From: B30-G6 sp963701385
GTDB lineage: Bacteria; Desulfobacterota; Desulfobacteria; Desulfobacterales; B30-G6
DNA: 64,000 nucleotides
Direction: 5' to 3'
Assembly: GCA_963701385.1 (NCBI GenBank)
Contig: CAVOZW010000006.1
Span: 150,372 to 214,371 of the forward strand
The position numbers and the translations under genes are program-made. Below the pieces are notes generated by a model. That model did not search any database and was not told the origin of the DNA. It saw nothing but the letters and a program-made list of their open reading frames with translations. This document shows, piece by piece, positions 8,903 through 17,049 of this stretch (the first letter of the stretch is position 1; every line of letters starts with the position of its first letter).

Positions 8903-9185
8903 GAGGCAATAATTTTTAATTCTCAATTTTGAATTTTGAATTATATAGCTCATAGCTCATAGGTGATAGGTGAATAGGATTGCTGGGAAGCCAGGATGCA
9001 ATAATCTATGAATTCTCAATTCTTAATTTTGAATTATACAGCTCATAGCTCATAGGTCATAGGTGATAGGATTGCTGGGAAGTCTATGATGCTAGGAGGC
9101 TAGGAAGCTGGGAAGCAGCTATGAGCTATCAGCTATGACCTATGAGCTATTATCAACATCCCAGCGTCAAGCATCAGAAAAAAAC
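8903..9185. repeat. Mixed short-period arrays
   Basis: Two rounds of the same order occur: an AATTCTCAATTTTGAATT array, then ATAGCTCATAGGTGATAGG, then a GATTGCTGGGAAGCC array (8,905-8,995 and 9,005-9,115). An AGCTATCAGCTATGACC array follows to about 9,150. The repeated order shows that the unit types are duplicated together. No gene is present. Confidence 0.8.
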
Positions 9186-9230
9186 CCAACAAACCCAATG
9201 AACCAACAAACCCAACAACCCAGTGTTCCC

Positions 9231-10008
9231 ATGAAAATCGACAAGGTCATCCAACACATCGTATCGGAGCTGAGCGCCTACTGCGACAAGGCCGAGCCTG
9301 AAGGGGTTTGTCATCGGGGTATCCGGCGGCATCGACTCGGCCGTCACCTCCACCCTCAGCGCCAGGACCGGCAAGAAGGTCATGGCGCTCAACATGCCCA
9401 TTTTCCAGGCAAAAAACCAGGATTCCCTTTCGTCCAGACACATCGCCTGGCTTGAAAAGACCTTTCCGAACGTACAGGGTCTCCGGGTCGACCTTTCGGA
9501 TGTCTTCAAAGCCCTCGACAGCACATTTCCGGCCGACATTCAGGACGACCTGTCCATGGCCAACACGCGCTCGCGGCTGCGCATGCTGACCCTCTACGCC
9601 TTTGCATCGCACCACCGTTTTTTGGTGGTGGGCACCGGAAACAAGGTAGAGGATTTCGGCGTGGGTTTTTTCACAAAATACGGCGACGGTGGCGTCGACA
9701 TTTCACCGATCGCAGACCTTTTAAAATCGGAAGTCTTTCTGCTCGGGAAAGCCCTCGGCATTATCGAGGATATCCTGGCGGCCCCCCCCACGGACGGCCT
9801 GTGGGCCGACAACCGTACCGACGAAAGCCAGATCGGCGCAAGCTATGCCGAACTGGAATGGGCCATGGCGGCAGTTAAAGGCCAGAAAACGAAAACCCTC
9901 ACCGCACGCCAAAAAGACGTCCTGGCAATTTTTCACCGTTTTCAGGCCCAGAACCGGCATAAAATGGATCCGATTCCGGTGATTAAAATACCGGAAGAAC
10001 TTCGCTGA
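9231..10008 (+). CDS. nadE: NAD synthetase, ammonia-dependent type (one frameshift)
   Basis: NadE makes NAD from deamido-NAD, ATP and ammonia. The ATP PP-loop reads GVSGGIDSAVTS (from about 9,316). Later motifs are VVGTGNKVEDFGVGFFTKYGDGG, which binds substrate, and PPTDGLW. At about 260 residues it is the short form without a glutaminase domain. The frame changes at a GGGG run (9303-9306); removing one G joins KAEPEG to FVIGVSGG, so an insertion error is likely. The start is ATG 9231 (MKIDKVIQHI). Upstream in-frame ATGs lie in an AACCCAACAAACCC repeat and are not credible. Confidence 0.88.
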
Positions 10009-10014
10009 GGCGAA

Positions 10015-10133
10015 ATTGAAGAATCTCGCAGCAAGCTGCGAGGAATCTTCGACCGTAAGGAATTCTGTCTAATTTAGATTCGCTCGCTAACCCCGCAGCA
10101 AGCTACGGGGAATGCGCTCGCTTTTGCGGTTCA
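10015..10133 (+). repeat. 115-base hairpin repeat, copy b
   Basis: This copy contains GAATCTCGCAGCAAG with its pairing arm CTGCGAGGAATCTTC. The conserved CGTAAGGAATTCTGTCTAAT block, CCCCGCAGCAAGCTACGGGG and GCGGTTCAATG follow. The linker and hairpin positions match copy a at 605-718, while both stems differ in sequence yet remain paired. Confidence 0.75.
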
Positions 10134-10191
10134 ATGCTGATAGATGAAAGGCGATAGCTCATAGCGGACAGAGGCAAAACGTAATATTTTC

Positions 10192-10385
10192 GGACAGGAT
10201 TAACAGGATTTTACAGGATTTATTTTATTCATTCATCATGCAATTTTTTTCAAAGCACAAATTCTCTTTTATCTTTTACAATAAGTTCAATTCGAAAGAT
10301 AAGGTATTTCGCCGCAGGCGATAGTTGGTTTTACGCTTTCGTCAGGAAAGCGTAAAAGATCCTGTCAATCCTGTTAATCCTGTCT
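10192..10385. repeat. GACAGGATT paired-hairpin element, copy 1
   Basis: The left end has three phased ACAGGATT units (10,193-10,221). The right end is their inverted counterpart, with three phased ATCCTGT units (10,358-10,385). Next to the right end lie hairpin 1 (TTCGCCGCAGGCGA, 10,308-10,321) and hairpin 2 (10,329-10,357; TTTTACGC-TTTC-GTCAG-GAAA-GCGTAAAA). Related elements are near 21,449-21,561, 22,547-22,817 and 26,394-26,661. No coding sequence is visible inside. Confidence 0.75.
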
Positions 10386-10431
10386 AATAAAAAATATTCT
10401 TGAAGACAGTCATCAGCAAGCAACAAACCCA

Positions 10432-10932
10432 ATGAACCCAACAAACCCAACAAACCCAATCACAGGCTACGTTCCCGGCGCCATCGGCCGCATCACCGAG
10501 CTTCACGGCAGGTATTACAGCCAAGCGTGGGGATTTGGAGCGTTTTTCGAGACCAAGGTCGCCACCGAGCTGTCCGCGTTTGTGAATCGATTCGATGATC
10601 AAAGGGATGGCCTCTGGACTGCCTGCTCGAACAACCGGGTGCAGGGCGCCATTGTCATCGATGGCATCAATGCCGATTCAGAGGGAGCACACTTGCGGTG
10701 GTACATCGTTTCGAATACACTGCACGGGCAAGGCATCGGCAACCGGCTGCTATCTGCGGCCATGGACTTCTGCCGGGCACGGCGCTATCGGCAGGTGTTT
10801 CTGTGGACCTTCAAGGGCCTCGAGGCCGCCAGGTATTTGTACGAAAAAAATGGATTCACGCTAGCGCATGAACAAAAAGGTTCGCAATGGGGCACACCGG
10901 TCACCGAACAGAAGTATGTGTGTGTCCTTTAA
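10432..10932 (+). CDS. GNAT-family N-acetyltransferase
   Basis: This 166-residue protein fits a single GNAT domain that uses acetyl-CoA. The acetyl-CoA-binding loop is HGQGIGNRLL (near residue 100). The preceding beta-strand is AHLRWYIVS, and the late strand and helix are FLWTFKGLEAARYLYEKNGF. The first seven residues (MNPTNPT) are encoded by an AACCCAACAAACCCAA repeat, so the true start is uncertain; the conserved part begins around GYVPGAIGRITELH. The substrate is unknown. It lies 24 bases before lepB. Confidence 0.8.
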   Translation: MNPTNPTNPITGYVPGAIGRITELHGRYYSQAWGFGAFFETKVATELSAFVNRFDDQRDGLWTACSNNRVQGAIVIDGINADSEGAHLRWYIVSNTLHGQGIGNRLLSAAMDFCRARRYRQVFLWTFKGLEAARYLYEKNGFTLAHEQKGSQWGTPVTEQKYVCVL

Positions 10933-10956
10933 ATAGAATCGCACATGAGGCGTCAC

Positions 10957-11656
10957 ATGAATATTAAACACATGCGGCAATGGGTAGTGAACTTTTTGAG
11001 CGGATGGGGTTTCTCGATCCTGGCGGCTGTTTTGATCGCAACGTCTTTCAAATCGGCCATTGCCGACTGGAACGATGTCCCGACAGGTTCCATGAAGCCG
11101 TCCATACTCGTGGGCGGACAGGGTTTTTATCAACAAACTGTCTTACGGTCTCAAAATTCCCTACACGACCCGATACCTTGCGCGATGGGGCTTTCCCGAG
11201 CGAGGTGACATCGTTGTGTTTTATTCTCCCGCCGACGGCAAACGCCTGATCAAGCGTCTGATCGGCTTGCCCGGGGATGAAATCTCCTTGCACGACAACA
11301 AACTCCATATCAACGGTAAAGCGATTGACTACCGATTGATTGAAAAAACAAATTCCGGCGGAGCAAAGGCCACACCGGAAAATCCGTATATCTACCTGTT
11401 TGAAGACCTCATGGGCAATCAACACCCCATCATGATATCGGGTGCAAAAACCACTTTCGGTTCGTTTGATCCCGTTGTTGTACCAGAAGGCAGTGTATTT
11501 GTAATGGGTGACAATCGCGACAATTCAGCCGATTCCCGGTTTTTCGGTTTTGTCGAAATGGACCAGATACTGGGGCGCGCAACCACCATTGTTCTCAGTC
11601 GCGATGGATCGTTCCTGAAACCGAGATGGGAGCGGTTTTTCAAGAAGCTCGTTTAG
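10957..11656 (+). CDS. lepB: Signal peptidase I (one frameshift)
   Basis: Type I signal peptidase cleaves signal peptides on the outer face of the inner membrane. One N-terminal membrane segment (WGFSILAAVLIATSF) precedes the catalytic Ser in PTGSMKPS. The catalytic Lys is in KRLIGLPGDEI, and the C-terminal conserved box is MGDNRDNSADSR. The frame breaks near 11,113-11,118: dropping one base in GGGCGGAC gives the expected VGDRVFINKLSYG, which continues to the second half. With the join the protein has about 233 residues, typical for a compact LepB. ATG 10957 is used; ATG 10945 in the same frame is possible. Confidence 0.88.
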
Positions 11657-11865
11657 GTATCACAGTATTGGTTGTATGAACGACTTGCTAGGAAGATTGG
11701 AATGTGCGCTGTTTCGGTTCACGAATTAATGCAGACAATTTCTCTCTTTAAAGTCGAAAGCGTAGAAACATCTATGTGTGTCCGTGGCTAATAAAATGAA
11801 CCTGTTGGCAATCCTGATGTCCAGAAAACATGATTGAGAACCTAAAACCCTGGGAAAATGAATAA

Positions 11866-12543
11866 ATGGAATTACGAGAAGCCATTCTGGGCCGGCGCAG
11901 TATTCGGAAATTTTTAAAGCAAGACGTCCCTGAAGGACTCATCAAAGAGCTCCTGGCAGATTCCCAGTGGGCACCCTCCTGGGGCAACACCCAGCCTTGG
12001 GAAATCATGGTCATCGTGGGTCCCCCTCTGGAAAAATTCAAGCAAAAAAACAAAGCCGCCCTCTTTAGCGGGATCAAATCGAAACCTGAAATCCCGATGC
12101 CGGACGTGTTTCCCCCTCAACTGAAACAGCGCTATGTGGATGTCGGCAAGCAGGTTCTGCAATCCCTCTCCATCGGCAGAAACGATCTCGATGGCCGACT
12201 CAATTATTACGGCGACATGTTTTACCTCTTCGATGCACCCGTTTTGATTCTAATTCTTTTGGACAAGCAGGTTTTGTTGGAATACGCCTTGCTGGATGTG
12301 GGCCTATACCTGCAAACATTGCTGCTGTCTGCCCACGACAAGGGTCTCGGTGCCATCGCTTTGGCGGCCAGCGTGCATTACCCGGATGTTCTGCGTGCCC
12401 TCTTCCCCATCGGCACAGACAAAATCATCGTTATGGGGGCGGTTCTTGGCTGGCCGGACCGCGAAGCCCCCGTAAACCGTTTTGAACGACAGCGAATTGA
12501 TTGCAAAAAAACCCTTTGCTGGGTAAATGGATCCCCCGGTTAA
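11866..12543 (+). CDS. Nitroreductase family protein
   Basis: This 225-residue flavoprotein has the nitroreductase fold. The FMN-phosphate-binding start is GRRSIRKF, followed by SQWAPSWGNTQPWE near residue 40. A late segment, GLGAIALAASVHYPD, corresponds to the second FMN-contact region. Family members use NAD(P)H to reduce nitro groups, quinones or enones; the substrate cannot be read from the sequence. It lies 51 bases before the molybdopterin oxidoreductase and probably forms a transcription unit with it and the MFS transporter. Confidence 0.85.
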   Translation: MELREAILGRRSIRKFLKQDVPEGLIKELLADSQWAPSWGNTQPWEIMVIVGPPLEKFKQKNKAALFSGIKSKPEIPMPDVFPPQLKQRYVDVGKQVLQSLSIGRNDLDGRLNYYGDMFYLFDAPVLILILLDKQVLLEYALLDVGLYLQTLLLSAHDKGLGAIALAASVHYPDVLRALFPIGTDKIIVMGAVLGWPDREAPVNRFERQRIDCKKTLCWVNGSPG

Positions 12544-12594
12544 ACCCGTTGTATTCTACGACAAGCGCTATATTTGATAGTATCGGAGAAGATA

Positions 12595-14677
12595 ATGTCC
12601 AATTCGATAGAATGGAAAAAAACCCACTGTGCCAGAATGGACCATGGGGGATGTGCCCTGCTGGTGGGTGTCAAGAACAACCGCATCGTCAAAGTCAAAG
12701 GTGATCCGGACGGCTTTTTAAACAAGGGCTACATCTGCCCCAAAGCCATCGCCTCCCCCGATCGTCTCAATCATCCTGCGCGTCTCAAATCACCTTTAAA
12801 ACGTGTGGGCGGCCGCGGTCAGGGACGCTGGGAAAAAATTTCGTGGCCGGATGCCATCCATGAAGTGGCCGCCAACCTGAACCGGGCCAGAGAATCACAT
12901 GGTGCCCGCAGTGTGGCCTTCTGCCAGGGAATGCCCAAGGGACTCGAACACTTTGTTCTCATACGGCTGGCCAATCTTTTTGGTTCTCCCAACCTGGTCG
13001 CCACGCAGGACGTCTGTCATGCACCCCGGGAGATCAGTGGTATCCACACCTGTGGCTTTTATCCTGTTGCTGATTTTCATCATCCAAGCAAGCTGGTCAT
13101 CCTCTGGGGAAGCAATGTCACGGACACCAACGAGGAGGGTGAAATTTGCAGCCTGCTGCTTGAGCAGATCAAGCAAGGTACCCAACTGATCGTCGTTGAT
13201 CCCAGAAAGACCGCCCTGGCCAAAAAAGCCAAACACTGGCTGCAGATCAAACCCGGAACAGACGCTGCACTGGCGCTTTCGTTTCTGAATGTGATCATCC
13301 ACGAGCAGCGACATAACCAAGATTTTGTTGCCGAATGGACGCACGGATTTGATGAACTGGCCGCGCATGTCAAGACCTTTGCCCCTGAAAAAATGGCTGA
13401 CATAACGGGTATCCCATCCAAAAAAATCCGGGCCGCCGCCGTCGATTATGCGGCACTTCATCCAGCCGCCATTCAGTGGGGAAACCCCATCGAACAGACC
13501 GTCCACACCTTCGATGCGACCCGGGCACTGGTCTGTCTCATGGCCATTTGCGGCAATCTCGATATCCCCGGCGGCAATGTTCATGCCCAGGACCCGGATC
13601 TTCTCGGTTTGGGCGAGTTCGTTCGCGCAGACAAGATTCCGTCCAAAAGAAAAGAGATGATCCACGCCCATCATCACACCATACCGCAGACTCATGACCG
13701 TCCCACCGGCATTTTTTCGCCAAGCAGTCCTGACGGAGGTACCCTATCCGCTAAAGGCAGCCTATTTCCAGTGTACCAACCCCTTGCTGACTTACGCGGA
13801 CAGCCGCATGACCTTCGCGGCCCTAATGAAACTGGATTTTGTGGTGGTGGCCGACCTTTTTATGACGCCCACGGCCTGTCTGGCCGATATTGTCCTGCCG
13901 GTGGCAAGCCAGTTCGAATTCGACGACATCGGCCATTACGGTATCGGGCACGGATACATATTGGCACGTCCCAAAATTGTCGATCCACCGGCATCCTGCT
14001 GGCCGGACATCCAGATACTCAATGAACTCGGAAAAGCGCTCACACCTGAAGAATACTGGTATCCGACCGCGCACGGTCTTGTGGCGTCGGTGCTCTCCCC
14101 TTCTGGCTTGACCTACGCTCAGTTTGCAGAAAAGGGCTACCTGAAGGGGCCGGATCGATTTCGCAAATATCGCACCGATGGGTTCAAAACCCCGAGCGGA
14201 AAAGTGGAACTCATGTTGACACGCGCCGATCGATACGGCGTGAACGCTTTGCCCGACCACAAGCAGGACCCCCAAGACAAGGATCCGTCATACCCTTTGA
14301 TATTAACGAGCGCCAAGGACCGATACTATCTGCACTCTTCCTACCGTTGGGTGGACAAGCTGAGAAATTCGAGCCCCAGGCCGATGGTCGAACTTCATCC
14401 CGAAACTGCCGCCGCCTATGGGATCGAACACGACGACGTGGTGATCATCGAGACCCGCAACGGTTCCATCACCCAATTTGCCAAGATCGCGGATACCATC
14501 ATGCCCGGGGTGCTGAACGCCGCTTATGGGTGGTGGTTCCCGGAATCATCGGCCAAAGAACAGTTCGACTGGCAGCGCTCAAATTTCAACATGCTGACCA
14601 CAACCGATCGTCTGGGGAAGGAATTCGGGACGCCCAATCTCAAGGGAATCAACTGCCGTATTCGCAAAAAAAAATGA
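12595..14677 (+). CDS. Molybdopterin oxidoreductase, DMSO reductase family (one frameshift)
   Basis: This catalytic subunit carries Mo/W-bis-MGD, about 694 residues after joining. GGAG precedes ATG 12595. The N-terminal cluster region reads HCARMDHGGC then GYICPKA: the usual C-x2-C-x3-C is replaced by C-x7-C, with Met and Asp near the place of the second Cys. The probable metal ligand is Cys in ATQDVCHAPRE, as in nitrate-reductase- and acetylene-hydratase-like enzymes. The C-terminal MGD-binding domain has LILTSAKDRYYLHSSYRW. A frame change lies at the T run 13,712-13,717. There is no Tat signal and no membrane or FeS partner gene, so a soluble cytoplasmic enzyme is likely. The substrate is unknown. 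Confidence 0.85.
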
Positions 14678-14752
14678 TTTCTCTGTAAGGAAATAACAAA
14701 CTTTTTCATCACGAAAACGCGAAAGTATTTAACGGTTCCAAGGAGCAATGAC

Positions 14753-16029
14753 ATGACCGATGATCTCTTGGGAAAAGCAAAACGCTATCGCTGGTACATT
14801 TTCTGGATACTCGCACTTGGATATGTTCTGGTCTATTTCCATCGGCTCTGCCCTGCGGTCGTGGCGGTGGATATGATGAAGGATCTCAATACGACGGGCG
14901 CTTTGACCGGTTTTTTGGGGGCGGCCTATTTCTACCCTTACGCGGCCATGCAATTGCCGGCCGGGCTCCTGTCAGACTCCTGGGGACCCCGCAACACCAT
15001 CACCCTCTTTTTTGTCGTCGCATTTATCGGATCCGTCATTCTCGGTCTGGCACCATCCGTCTCCCTGGCCATCTTTGGACGGACCTTGGTGGGGCTTGGC
15101 GTTGCCATGCTTTTTGTACCGACCATGAAAATTCTGGCAGAATGGTTCCATATCAAAGAATTCGCCACCATGACCGGTATTCTCATGGCTCTGGGAGGCG
15201 TGGGCAGCCTGATCGCCGCCACACCTCTGGTTTGGGTCAGCAATTGGATCGGCTGGCGGCAATCTTTTATTCTCGTGGGCATTGTTACACTGGTCCTGGC
15301 AATACTGGTGTACCTGATTGTCAGGGATCGGCCGGCCATGATGGGATGGCCCTCGCCTGCCGGAACACCCAAGACCCCCCCCCCAGCCCATCCCACTCAT
15401 GGCAGGTGTCAAAAAAGTCCTGACCACTCCCTTTTTCTGGCCGGTGGCGGTCTGGTTTTTCTTTGACTGCGCCATCTTTTTTTCGTTCGGTGGCCTCTGG
15501 GGTGGTCCGTATCTTATGCAGGTCTACGGCTACACCAAAGCCCAATCAGGGCATATTCTCTCAATGCTGGCCGTAGGCATGATCATCGGCAGCCCCCTTT
15601 TGAGCTACTTTTCGAACAGCGTGGTCAAATCGAGAAAGATTGTCGTGATGATCGCCAGCACAATTGTCTTGTGCCTGGTCATACCACTGGCCTTCTTTAC
15701 GGCGGCGATCCCCCTCCTTGGGCATTACATCATCTGCCTGGGGCTGGGAATGTTTTCCAGCGCCATTGTCGTTATCGGATTCACCACCAACAAGGAACTC
15801 TTTCCGGTCCAAATGGCCGGAACCGCCACAGGCATGATCAATTTGTTCCCCTTTTCAGGGGGCGCCGTGTTTCAGCCGGTTCTGGGTTATGTGCTGGAGA
15901 AACAAGGCCGTATAGAAGGCGCCTTCACCCTCGAAGGCTACCAGCAGGCATTTCTGGTTTTGTTTGCCTGCAGCTGTCATTGCCTTGATCGCCAGTTTTT
16001 TCTTTAAAGAAACACTGCAAAAAGATTGA
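14753..16029 (+). CDS. MFS transporter (two frameshifts)
   Basis: This major facilitator superfamily permease has about 425 residues and the alternating hydrophobic segments expected for 12 helices. It begins RWYIFWILALGYVLVYFHR, and the motif-A-like loop between helices 2 and 3 reads GLLSDSWGPRN. A run of ten C (15,375-15,384) in the central cytoplasmic loop shifts the frame. A second shift near 15,967 turns the true end (AVIALIASFFFKETLQKD) out of frame, and the restored stop is 16,027-16,029. It follows the molybdoenzyme by 75 bases and probably moves that enzyme's substrate or product. Confidence 0.85.
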
Positions 16030-16042
16030 AATCTTTTTGCAG
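16015..16042 (+). terminator. Perfect hairpin over the MFS stop codon
   Basis: CTGCAAAAAGATT pairs with AATCTTTTTGCAG around a GA centre, overlapping the restored MFS stop. The T-run lies inside the arm rather than after it, so termination is likely but not of textbook form. Confidence 0.55.
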
Positions 16043-16047
16043 TTAAT

Positions 16048-16265
16048 GGGGTTATGGGGTTTGTTGGGTTCATTGGGTTTTTGTTGATTGGGCTTGCTGG
16101 ATCTGTAGAGTTTATCTTTGATGCTTGACGCTGGGACGCCTGGATGCTGATAACAAGCTCATAGCTCATGGCTGATTAGCTGATAGCTGCATTCAAGATT
16201 CAAAGCATCATAGCCTTCAGCAATTCAGCTATCCTATCAGCTATGAGCTATGAGCTGTCAGCTGC
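16048..16265. repeat. GGGTTTGTTGGG array followed by AGCTATGAGC array
   Basis: 16,048-16,086 holds the inverse of the AACCCAACAAACCC units seen before nadE and the GNAT gene. From about 16,145 to 16,262 an AGCTCATAGCTCATGGC and CTATGAGCTATGAGCTGTC array follows, interrupted by a short unique stretch. No gene is seen. Confidence 0.75.
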
Positions 16266-16307
16266 CGCGCATTCAAACTTGAATTTCTCTCAATATTGGT
16301 TATAGTG

Positions 16308-16472
16308 ATAAAATCGTTACACGATTTTATTGAAAACGACTTAGTCGCTCCAGAGTGAAAAACAAAAATCCGTATCTTTAATGTGATTTCAACCTGCGCT
16401 GCTAATCAGTAGGCAATTGAAATTAAAAATAGCGGCAACGCCGCGTACAATAAATTCGCCCAGCGAATTTAT
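16308..16472. repeat. REPIN-like element upstream of the ACT gene
   Basis: The left edge is a palindrome at 16308-16330 (ATAAAATCGTTACACG plus arm), then an ACGAC-TTA-GTCG hairpin at 16336-16349. The right edge is a GCGGC-AAC-GCCGC hairpin at 16432-16444, then a palindrome at 16450-16472. The right palindrome runs straight into the GGAGGAA ribosome site of the next gene. The layout is the same as 4726-4972. Confidence 0.65.
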
Positions 16473-16484
16473 GGAGGAACGTCG

Positions 16485-16934
16485 ATGAAACTCAAACAAA
16501 TCACCATTTCCATTGAAAACGAACCCGGTCGACTTCTGGAAGTGACGCAGGCACTCGGCAATGCCGGTATCAATCTCAGGGCACTCAACCTGGTGGACAC
16601 CGGCGCCTTTGGACAGCTGCGGCTGATTGTTTCCGATGTCAGAAAAACCCGTCATATCCTGATGGGCCTGCAAGCGGCAGCCCATGTCGAGGAAGTGGTT
16701 GCTGCGGAGATCGAGGACAAATCCGGCAGCCTGGCATCCATATTGAAGCCACTCCACGCGGCGAACATCCATATCGTTTACATGTATGCCTTCATCGGCT
16801 TGTCGTCCGACAAGGCGGTCATGATCTTCAAGTTCAGCAACAACGATAAGGCGATCGAGCTGCTTCAAAAGATTGGTGTTCGCATACTGGACGCCAAAGC
16901 CTTCGGCATCCTGGAGTCGGGGAATAATCATTAG
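16485..16934 (+). CDS. Tandem ACT-domain protein
   Basis: This 149-residue protein is made of two ACT domains. The first starts at residue 1 (KQITISIENEPGRLLEVTQ, with the ACT N-term beta-strand and the N-E-P-G loop). The second begins near residue 70 (VVAAEIEDKSGSLASILKPL). ACT pairs usually bind amino acids or similar ligands and regulate a partner enzyme. Stand-alone versions are often found beside phenylacetate-CoA ligase genes, but none is here. GGAGGAA before ATG 16485 is a strong ribosome site directly attached to the palindromic element. It is followed by a GCTGTTAG array and then the sensor kinases. Confidence 0.8.
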   Translation: MKLKQITISIENEPGRLLEVTQALGNAGINLRALNLVDTGAFGQLRLIVSDVRKTRHILMGLQAAAHVEEVVAAEIEDKSGSLASILKPLHAANIHIVYMYAFIGLSSDKAVMIFKFSNNDKAIELLQKIGVRILDAKAFGILESGNNH

Positions 16935-17020
16935 GCTGTTAGGCTGTAGACTAGTAGACTATTAGGCGCCTACAGCCTAACAGTCTAATAGTCTACAGCC
17001 TAATGGTCTACAGCCTAAAT
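16933..17020. repeat. Short-period array (GGCTGTTAGGCTGTAGACT type)
   Basis: The left part reads GGCTGTAGACTAGTAGACT and the right part CAGCCTAACAGTCTAATAG, an inverted arrangement like 6,385-6,556. The array touches the ACT stop codon. Confidence 0.8.
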
Positions 17021-17049
17021 ACCTATTTTTTTATTTTGAAGGTTAAAAT

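Noticed and set aside
3030..9150. Short-period arrays as possible CRISPR
   Set aside because: Units are 8-14 bases, degenerate and without unique spacers of even length, and no cas genes are near.
9135..9230. Upstream extension of nadE and the similar MNPTNPTNP start of the GNAT gene
   Set aside because: The codons come from AACCCAACAAACCC and AGCTATGAGC arrays and do not match the protein families.
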